10,742 bases of DNA, from positions 1 to 10,742 of the forward strand of contig JAEZSE010000035.1 of NCBI GenBank assembly GCA_023421955.1, written 5' to 3'. The notes beneath the pieces are model-generated. The model made no database searches. It saw only the letters and a program-made list of their open reading frames with translations, and was not told the DNA's origin. The translations under genes were made by a program, and so were the position numbers. Source of the stretch: Bacillota bacterium (GTDB lineage Bacteria; Bacillota; Clostridia; Christensenellales; UMGS416). Positions 5,503-10,742 of this stretch are shown here, in pieces (within the stretch, counting starts at the first letter, position 1; each line of letters opens with the position of its first letter).

Positions 5503-6603
5503 TCAAACGCCGGCAGACGGGTTTACTGCTGCGGTGGACTGCCGGATGATCAGCTGGATCGGTGTATAAACGCCTGCCTTCATATCGCAGGAGCCGCGCC
5601 TGATCATATCCGCCAGCAGCATGTAGGCAACCCTGGCCATGATTTGATAATCCACCGCGACCGTTGTCAGCGTCGGCATGATGCAGGAAGATTGGTCGAT
5701 GTTGTCAAAGCCGGCCACGCTGATGTCACCGGGTACGGAGAGCCCGGCATCCATGATCGCGTTCATCGCGCCGATGGCCATGGCGTCGTTTGCGCAGAAT
5801 ACAGCGGTGGGAGTGTCCCCAGTGCTCAAGATCTGGCGCATGGCGTCCTTACCGCTGTCCATCGTCCAGTCCGCTACGGCAATCCACTGTTCGCAGATCA
5901 CGATGCCGTTTTGGCTTAGCACTTCCTGATACCCCTCCAGGCGCGCCAGCGCGGTCTGGTGGTCAATCGGGGCGCCGATATACCCGATTTTCCGGTGGCC
6001 CAGCGAAAACAGATGATCAACCACCATCCGGGCCCCTTGCCGGTTGTCCATCGAGATGGACGCGTATTCCCCGTGGGTCTGGTTGAGCAGCACAACCGGC
6101 ACGCCCCGCCGCGTCAGCTCCGCGCAAAGCTCCTCATGCATGGCGCTCTTGATGAATACGCCGCAGGGATTGCACAACCGAATCAGGCCTTCCGCCGTAT
6201 CGGTTTGAGACAGTGACTTATACAGTAGGGAGAACCCATATTCCACGCACTCGTGATCCAGCACATTGATCAGCTTCGCGTTGAATGGCTCATTGGTCAT
6301 GTCAGCATTGTCCTTGCCCTTTGGGAGCAAAAACAGCACGGTGTTCTGGGGCTTGCGTTCCTCTTTACGCTCAGGGCTCAGCACCATGGTGCCCAAGCCG
6401 GGGATTTTGGAGACCAGCCCCGCATCCACCAGCAGCGCCAGCGCCCGGCGCACCGTGGCCCGCTCCACAGAGTAAATGGAGCACAGCCTGCTCTCAGGCG
6501 GCAGCATCCCGCCGGATGGGTACTCCCCCTGCGTGATCCGCTGGTGAATATCCTCGCTAATCTGCCTGTAGACCGGAATACCATTTTTACGTTCGATCTT
6601 CAT
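5503..6603 (-). CDS. GntR-LacI hybrid transcriptional regulator (AraR-like architecture)
   Basis: This 366-residue regulator combines a GntR-type winged helix at residues 1-75 (IPVYRQISEDIHQRI, then LPPESRL and ERATVRRALALLVDAGL) with a LacI/periplasmic-binding-protein effector domain at about 87-356. Effector-domain landmarks are LGHRKIGYIG (201-210), ANDAMAIGA (271-279), PGDISVAGFDN (291-301) and LIIRQST (351-357). The same architecture is found in AraR of Bacillus, which releases DNA when it binds arabinose. Here the ligand is more likely a substrate or product of the divergent hydrolase operon. I chose the ATG at 6603, with GGGGAG ten bases upstream. An in-frame TTG at 6636 would overlap a TATACT promoter-like element. 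The likely operator is the 28-bp palindrome at 6753-6780. Confidence 0.93.
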   Translation of the reverse strand: MKIERKNGIPVYRQISEDIHQRITQGEYPSGGMLPPESRLCSIYSVERATVRRALALLVDAGLVSKIPGLGTMVLSPERKEERKPQNTVLFLLPKGKDNADMTNEPFNAKLINVLDHECVEYGFSLLYKSLSQTDTAEGLIRLCNPCGVFIKSAMHEELCAELTRRGVPVVLLNQTHGEYASISMDNRQGARMVVDHLFSLGHRKIGYIGAPIDHQTALARLEGYQEVLSQNGIVICEQWIAVADWTMDSGKDAMRQILSTGDTPTAVFCANDAMAIGAMNAIMDAGLSVPGDISVAGFDNIDQSSCIMPTLTTVAVDYQIMARVAYMLLADMIRRGSCDMKAGVYTPIQLIIRQSTAAVNPSAGV

Positions 6604-6624
6604 GTGTTTGCCACTCCCCGGAAC

Positions 6625-6630
6625 AGTATA
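6625..6630 (-). promoter_or_regulatory. Possible -10 element (TATACT) of the regulator gene
   Basis: On the minus strand TATACT lies 21 bases before the regulator ATG. No convincing -35 is seen at 16-19 bases, and the start would fall on the ribosome binding site, so this is a weak call. Apart from it, positions 6631-6729 hold only AT-rich sequence near 6645-6680 and nothing else recognisable. Confidence 0.25.
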
Positions 6631-6729
6631 GCACAAGAATAGGCCGTTATTGTAATAAATAGGATTGTTTTACATATGTTTGGCACAGAACCAGCACCTC
6701 TCGCAGCCAGAAATGCCAGGCCCCACATA

Positions 6730-6758
6730 TTGACAGGTTTCCACAGCATTGGTAAGAT
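6730..6758 (+). promoter_or_regulatory. Strong sigma-A promoter of the hydrolase operon
   Basis: A perfect -35 TTGACA (6730-6735) and a -10 TAAGAT (6753-6758) are separated by exactly 17 bases. Transcription should begin near 6765. The -10 element is also the left end of a 28-bp palindrome, so a bound repressor would occlude RNA polymerase. Confidence 0.75.
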
Positions 6759-6780
6759 ATCTAATTAGTTAGACATCTTA
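6753..6780. promoter_or_regulatory. 28-bp near-perfect palindrome, likely operator of the GntR-LacI regulator
   Basis: The segment runs from TAAGAT to ATCTTA, with inner arms TCTAA and TTAGA and a centre containing CTAATTAG. Only two of fourteen symmetrical pairs fail, so 24 of 28 bases fit dyad symmetry. It covers the -10 element and the transcription start of the hydrolase operon and lies in the region between that operon and the divergent regulator. This is the classic place for the operator of the adjacent repressor. Symmetry and position are seen; the identity of the binding protein is inferred. Confidence 0.65.
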
Positions 6781-6804
6781 TAATTGTGAATTTGTTTGAA
6801 GTAC

Positions 6805-6862
6805 GGCGCCGCAGTCAGCTGCTGTGCCCCGTCTTTTGAATGGCTACCGGTGGCTGGTGGCC
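6805..6862 (+). promoter_or_regulatory. Structured leader of the hydrolase operon (two possible stem-loops)
   Basis: The leader from about 6765 to 6879 can form two hairpins. The first has arms 6805-6814 and 6819-6828 with a TCAG loop (ten positions, one mismatch, one G-T pair), and CCGTCTTTT follows it. The second has arms GGCTACC (6842-6848) and GGTGGCC (6856-6862) and ends five bases before the AAAGGAG ribosome binding site. They could serve as an attenuator or mRNA stabiliser. The T-run is short and offset, and no riboswitch class is recognised. Confidence 0.3.
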
Positions 6863-6879
6863 GTGGAAAGGAGCAACCA

Positions 6880-8031
6880 ATGAACGATTACAGAGGCAAT
6901 TTGGGCGCGGAACGGGCCGACGCAGCCAAAACCGCGGAAGCCTGCGCTGTAGAATGCTCGCATAGGCTTGCCGCCAACGGCTTTGGCCGGGATTGTGAAG
7001 ATCTTCACGCCGAGTTCAAGGCCGCTGTGGAATGCCTATCCGGCGGCACCAACACGGTGCTGCTGGACGATGTGGGCATGCCATCGGTGATGGTGCGGGT
7101 GGACAGCATGGCGCTCAATGACCTGATGGATAGTGCGGCTGGCGGCCCCCACCCCGCTTTTGTCGCCGGCGGCAAACCAGTAGACGCTATTTATTACTCC
7201 AAGTATCAAAACATCGTGTGCCGCGGCAGGGGCTATTCGCTGCCGCTCAAAGACCCACAGACGTATGTATCCTTTGATGAGGCGCGGACCTATTGTGCTG
7301 CCAAGGGCCCTGGCTGGGGCCTGACACCCTATTCGCTAAGGGCGGCGCTGGCACTTTGGGCCCGGCGCAACGGCACGATGCCACGGGGCAACAACAACGG
7401 GGGCTATGACATCTTTCATCCGGAGGAAGCCGGGTGGCCCACAGAGGGAGGCAGGGTGGCCACCGGCTCCGGACCGATTACCTGGGCCCACAATGGCAAG
7501 CTGGACGGCATATATGACCTGAATGGCAACATGAACGAGTGGGATGACGGCCTACGGGTGGTGGATGGAGAGATCCAACTGGTACCTGGAGCGGGTTGCA
7601 TGTTGGCTGGCGCAAGCCTTGCCGCCGGCTCACCGCTGTGGCGGGCAATCCTGCCGGACGGGTCGCTGGTTGCACCGGGGACACCGGGCACGCTGCGCTA
7701 TCGGGGCCATGAGGGCGGCATCCGGCTCACCACTTCGGCAGCAAATGAGCCGGGGCGCTTCAACTGCGCCTTCCACGCCATCGGGGCCGACGAGGGTGTG
7801 GCTGTGCCCGCACTGCTCAAGGCGCTGGCGCTTTATCCAGAACCGGAGCAGGACACCTATGGTGGCTGGCGGTGGCTGGACACCAAAGGGGAGTGCATGC
7901 CGATCTGTGGCGGTGCCCACCGGGCTGTGGACCATGCCGGCGTGTTTTTCATGGGGCTCACCTTCCCAAGAACTCACAAATATGAGCTGTCCGGATTCCG
8001 CTGCGCCTATCTGCCCCAGGCGGCGGAGTAG
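6880..8031 (+). CDS. Formylglycine-generating-enzyme / C-type-lectin-fold (SUMF1-like) protein
   Basis: This 383-residue protein, without signal peptide or membrane helix, has an N-terminal part of about 100 residues that I do not recognise. The FGE/C-type-lectin fold follows: YYSKYQNIV (105-113), SFDEARTYCAAKGPGW (131-146), PRGNNN (168-173), the hallmark GIYDLNGNMNEW (210-221) and the C-terminal PICGG (341-345), AGVF (353-356) and SGFRC (371-375). Relatives are annotated as SUMF1/EgtB/PvdO nonheme-iron-type proteins, and many are phage or diversity-generating-retroelement targets that bind ligands rather than catalyse. The paired active-site cysteines of true FGEs are not evident, so a binding or structural role is likelier than sulfatase activation; no sulfatase is encoded nearby. 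AAAGGAG six bases before the ATG fixes the start. It is the first gene of the operon, 20 bases before the serine hydrolase. Confidence 0.82.
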   Translation: MNDYRGNLGAERADAAKTAEACAVECSHRLAANGFGRDCEDLHAEFKAAVECLSGGTNTVLLDDVGMPSVMVRVDSMALNDLMDSAAGGPHPAFVAGGKPVDAIYYSKYQNIVCRGRGYSLPLKDPQTYVSFDEARTYCAAKGPGWGLTPYSLRAALALWARRNGTMPRGNNNGGYDIFHPEEAGWPTEGGRVATGSGPITWAHNGKLDGIYDLNGNMNEWDDGLRVVDGEIQLVPGAGCMLAGASLAAGSPLWRAILPDGSLVAPGTPGTLRYRGHEGGIRLTTSAANEPGRFNCAFHAIGADEGVAVPALLKALALYPEPEQDTYGGWRWLDTKGECMPICGGAHRAVDHAGVFFMGLTFPRTHKYELSGFRCAYLPQAAE

Positions 8032-8051
8032 CCCGGGAGGAGGAGACGGTG

Positions 8052-9533
8052 ATGGAAAAACTTGTAAGGGCCACGCCAGAATCAGAGGGAATCTCCAGCC
8101 GCGACCTGCTGCAGCTGGTGGAAGACCTGGACCACAGCGGCTCGGAGATGCATGGCCTGATGGTGATGCGCCACGGCAAGGTGATCGCAGAGGGCTGGTG
8201 GGCCCCCTACGCGCCGGGGTTTGCCCACGCTAGCCAGTCACTGACCAAAACCGTGACCGGCACGGCGTTCGGCATCGCGATGGGCGAAGGCCTGCTCACA
8301 TTGGACGACAGGTTGGTGGACATCTTTCCCGAATATGCACCCGAAATCCCGCAGCGCTGGCTTGGCGAGTTCCGGATGCGGCATATCCTCACAATGTCAG
8401 CCGGCATGGAGACGCAGCCGGCGGTGTTTGACCCGGAGTGGATTCGAAAGTTCTTCACGATGCCGATCGTGCATGAGCCCGGCTCGGCGTTTTACTACAA
8501 CAGCATCGCATGCTCAATGGTGGGCGCCTGCATCCGCAAAAAGACAGGACTGGGCCTGATGGATTACCTCCGCCCACGGTTGTTTGAGAAGATCGGGATC
8601 AACAGCGCCAACATCCGCTGGTATTGCCATGAAGACGGCCTAGAAAACGGCAGCGGCGGCATCGTGACCTCCACAGAGGATAACGCACGGCTGATCCAGC
8701 TTTACCTGAACGGCGGCATTTGGGGCAACGAGCGCATCCTGCCTCAGGAATGGGTGCGCTGGGCGACGAAGCTGCGCAACAATCACTTCTGCGAGGTGGC
8801 GGCAGACGCGCCTCCCGGCATGGGCTACGGCGGCATGATGTGGACTCGGGGCGGCGCGTTTTATGCCGACGGCGCGATGGGCCAGCTGGCAATCGGGTTC
8901 CCGGAGATAGGTTTGTTGGTCTCCGTGAATCAGACCTGCGCCGACCCAGTGGCAGACCGGCGCATGCGCACAGCACTGTTTGGCTTTACCGCCTGCGCTC
9001 ACGACAGGCCGATGCCCGAAGACCCGCGAGCATGGGAAACACTGACCCGGCGGCTGAAGACACTGGCCTTGCCCACATCGGATTATGCGCCGGATTCGCC
9101 GGTGATCCCCCGCGTGCATGGCCGGAGGTGCCGCATCACAGAGGGGCAGGCAGCCTTTTTCGCCGAGGATGTGGCGATTTTCAACCGCAACTACCACGAC
9201 ACCGTGTTCGCGTTCGGCTTTGAATTTAAAAGGGGGCTGCTGGTGCTGGCCATCGAAAGCGAGAGCGGCATGCACCGGGCGCTCGCCGGCCTGGATGGCA
9301 GGGCAAGGCTCAACCGGCTGATCGGCGGCAATATCCCCACCGAGGATGTCGTGCTGTCGGCAAGCTGGATTGAGGAGAACGAACTGGCGCTGCAAATCCG
9401 GTGGCTGGAGATCTGCCGCACCAGGCAGATCGTGTTCCGGTTTGAGGAAAGCGGCGTGACCATCACCTCCACCGTCAGGCAGGTGGGTGGCTTTGACGCA
9501 CCGCCGCAAACAGCATTTGCCCGGTGGGAATGA
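8052..9533 (+). CDS. Serine hydrolase of the beta-lactamase/esterase (class C, PBP4*-like) family
   Basis: This is a 493-residue protein without an evident signal peptide, so probably cytoplasmic. The nucleophile motif is S63-L-T-K66, the second motif is YYN with Y149 and N150, and the third is ADGAMGQ (272-278), where A-x-G replaces the KTG or HxG of classical members. Intracellular esterases and amidases of this family (EstB-like, 6-aminohexanoate-dimer hydrolase-like) cleave esters or amides of small molecules. Residues about 355-493 form an extra, apparently beta-rich C-terminal domain that I cannot name. A GGAGGAGGAG run precedes ATG 8052 with six bases between; a GTG directly before it (8049) is possible. 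It lies 20 bases after the FGE-like gene and 19 before the CocE-type gene, in one operon. Resistance to beta-lactams is possible but not suggested by the context. Confidence 0.88.
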   Translation: MEKLVRATPESEGISSRDLLQLVEDLDHSGSEMHGLMVMRHGKVIAEGWWAPYAPGFAHASQSLTKTVTGTAFGIAMGEGLLTLDDRLVDIFPEYAPEIPQRWLGEFRMRHILTMSAGMETQPAVFDPEWIRKFFTMPIVHEPGSAFYYNSIACSMVGACIRKKTGLGLMDYLRPRLFEKIGINSANIRWYCHEDGLENGSGGIVTSTEDNARLIQLYLNGGIWGNERILPQEWVRWATKLRNNHFCEVAADAPPGMGYGGMMWTRGGAFYADGAMGQLAIGFPEIGLLVSVNQTCADPVADRRMRTALFGFTACAHDRPMPEDPRAWETLTRRLKTLALPTSDYAPDSPVIPRVHGRRCRITEGQAAFFAEDVAIFNRNYHDTVFAFGFEFKRGLLVLAIESESGMHRALAGLDGRARLNRLIGGNIPTEDVVLSASWIEENELALQIRWLEICRTRQIVFRFEESGVTITSTVRQVGGFDAPPQTAFARWE

Positions 9534-9552
9534 ACAAGCAAGGGGAGACACC

Positions 9553-10742
9553 ATGCACAAGGGTGTAAACATCAAAGTGGTTTATGACGTGCCGATTGCC
9601 ATGCGCGACGGCACAGTGCTCTACGCCAATCTTTACCGACCCGATGATGATCAGCGGTATCCGGCGATCCTGAACCGCACGCCTTACCAAAAGGACATGC
9701 CGAACCCGCTCAGCGGCTACATCCGCGCCCATGAGCTGGCCGGCCAGGGTTACAATGTGGTAATCCAGGATGTGCGCGGCACCGGCTGCTCCGAAGGCGT
9801 GAACGACCCGGTGGGTTATCAGGATGAGGATGGCTACGACTCGGTGGAGGCCGTGGCGACGATGCCCTGGTGCGATGGCAATGTGGGCATGGTGGGTGAA
9901 TCCTACCATGGATTCACGCAGCTGGCCGCCGCGCGGGCCAGGCCGCCGCACCTCAAAGCAATTTGCCCCTTTCAGACCTCGTGGACAAAGTTCCCGGCTC
10001 TCTATTCCTTCGGCGTGCCGGGGCCGCATCGCCACAGCGAGCTGCTCGAAAACATTGACAACCCAGAGTACCTGAATAAGGTCGGGCGATCAGAGGGGTT
10101 TGAGCAGGTGGAGGTGCCGTGCCTAAACCTGACCGGATGGCATGATTTCCTGCGGGACACGACGATCTACAACTACACGCAGTTCAGAACCCGGGGTGGA
10201 AGCCCGATCTGCCGCGAGGGCAGCAAGCTGATTGTGGGCCCCTGGCTGCACGGCGACCGGCTGAGCGGCGACTTTGACGGATTGCACTTCGGCCCCGAGG
10301 GCTCCGGCGACGGCGCGGACATCACCGGCAGGCTGATCGACTGGTTTGATTACTGGATCAAGGGCAAGAGCAGCCCATTTATCACCGGAGCTCCGGTGAA
10401 ACTGTTTGTGATGGGCCCGAACATTTGGCGTGACGAGCAGGAATGGCCGCTGGCGCGCACGCAATACACCGATTATTATCTGCATAGCGAAGGACGGGCC
10501 AACTCGCTGCTTGGCAACGGCACGCTCTCCACATTGGTGCCTGGCGAAGAGCGGGTCGATCATTACCTTTATGACCCGGCCAACCCTGTGCCCAGCCACA
10601 TTGATGACCCCCTCACCTTCATGGTGCAGGACCAGCAGCCCAACCAGCGGCGCGGCGACGTGCTGGTGTATACCACCGCACCCTTTGCCGAAGACACCGA
10701 ACTCACCGGGCCGATCACCGCCGAGATTTATGCGGCAAGCTC
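9553..10742 (+). CDS. CocE/NonD family hydrolase (peptidase S15-type), 3' end beyond the window
   Basis: An open frame of 396 complete codons continues past the window edge without a stop. It shows the alpha/beta-hydrolase domain of the CocE/X-Pro dipeptidyl-peptidase group: MRDGTVLYANLYRP (17-30), QDVRGTGCSEG (72-82), the nucleophile elbow GESYHG with S117, GWHD with the likely acid D198, and GPWLH with the likely base H233. Residues from about 310 begin the beta-sandwich C-terminal domain, which usually brings such proteins to 550-600 residues. Known members hydrolyse acyl esters (cocaine), glutaryl-7-ACA-type amides or X-Pro peptides. No signal peptide is visible. AGGGGAG five bases before the ATG and a 19-base gap place it in the same operon as the serine hydrolase. 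Confidence 0.92.
   Translation, partial: MHKGVNIKVVYDVPIAMRDGTVLYANLYRPDDDQRYPAILNRTPYQKDMPNPLSGYIRAHELAGQGYNVVIQDVRGTGCSEGVNDPVGYQDEDGYDSVEAVATMPWCDGNVGMVGESYHGFTQLAAARARPPHLKAICPFQTSWTKFPALYSFGVPGPHRHSELLENIDNPEYLNKVGRSEGFEQVEVPCLNLTGWHDFLRDTTIYNYTQFRTRGGSPICREGSKLIVGPWLHGDRLSGDFDGLHFGPEGSGDGADITGRLIDWFDYWIKGKSSPFITGAPVKLFVMGPNIWRDEQEWPLARTQYTDYYLHSEGRANSLLGNGTLSTLVPGEERVDHYLYDPANPVPSHIDDPLTFMVQDQQPNQRRGDVLVYTTAPFAEDTELTGPITAEIYAAS

Noticed and set aside
5510..5545. Inverted repeat CCGGCAG/CTGCCGG as a terminator between the convergent deacetylase and regulator genes
   Set aside because: The 22-base loop, the lack of a T-run and the position inside the regulator coding region make it weak. 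The 7-bp match in GC-rich coding DNA may be chance.
6651..6674. TGTAA...TTACA inverted repeat as a second operator for the regulator
   Set aside because: Only five bases per arm match and the interior is not symmetrical. It bears no likeness to the 28-bp palindrome.
8640..9575. Long minus-strand open frame (311 codons) opposite the serine hydrolase
   Set aside because: It overlaps a recognisable catalytic protein with a good ribosome binding site, has Cys/His/Pro-rich low-information sequence, and lacks a credible start region.

Overview
The window looks like a chromosomal segment of a fairly GC-rich (about 60%) Gram-positive, probably endospore-forming member of the Bacillota (Clostridia-like). 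The reasons are strong GGAGG-type ribosome binding sites, short intergenic gaps, sigma-A-like promoters, a VanZ-family membrane protein, a polysaccharide deacetylase of the PdaB-like (spore/cell wall) type, and a GntR-LacI hybrid regulator. The species cannot be named from the sequence. No tRNA, rRNA, CRISPR array, transposase or recombinase was found.

Left third (1-2990, minus strand): a four-gene operon read right to left encodes a TetR regulator, an ABC ATPase and two ABC-2 type permeases. Each of the three junctions is an ATGA overlap of 4 bases. The operon has a good promoter (TAGACA-17-TATGAT) with an inverted-repeat operator candidate at its transcription start. It is probably a self-regulated exporter of a hydrophobic or antimicrobial compound. 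A lower-GC VanZ-like gene is transcribed divergently from it.

Middle (3643-6603): an uncharacterised 324-residue protein (minus) and a NodB-fold polysaccharide deacetylase (plus) diverge from a 144-base region that holds a tandem repeat and promoter-like motifs. Next comes a GntR-LacI hybrid repressor (minus), convergent with the deacetylase.

Right third (6604-10742, plus strand): the repressor gene diverges from an operon with a textbook promoter (TTGACA-17-TAAGAT) whose -10 element lies inside a 28-bp near-palindrome, the likely operator. A 115-base leader with two possible stem-loops precedes three genes: a formylglycine-generating-enzyme/C-type-lectin-fold protein, a SxxK serine hydrolase of the beta-lactamase/esterase class, and a CocE/NonD (peptidase S15-type) alpha/beta hydrolase that runs off the window. 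The three probably work together on one ester- or amide-containing small molecule sensed by the repressor, but the substrate cannot be read from the sequence. This operon is the part most likely to be undescribed. The C-terminal end of its first gene also resembles the variable region of diversity-generating-retroelement target proteins.
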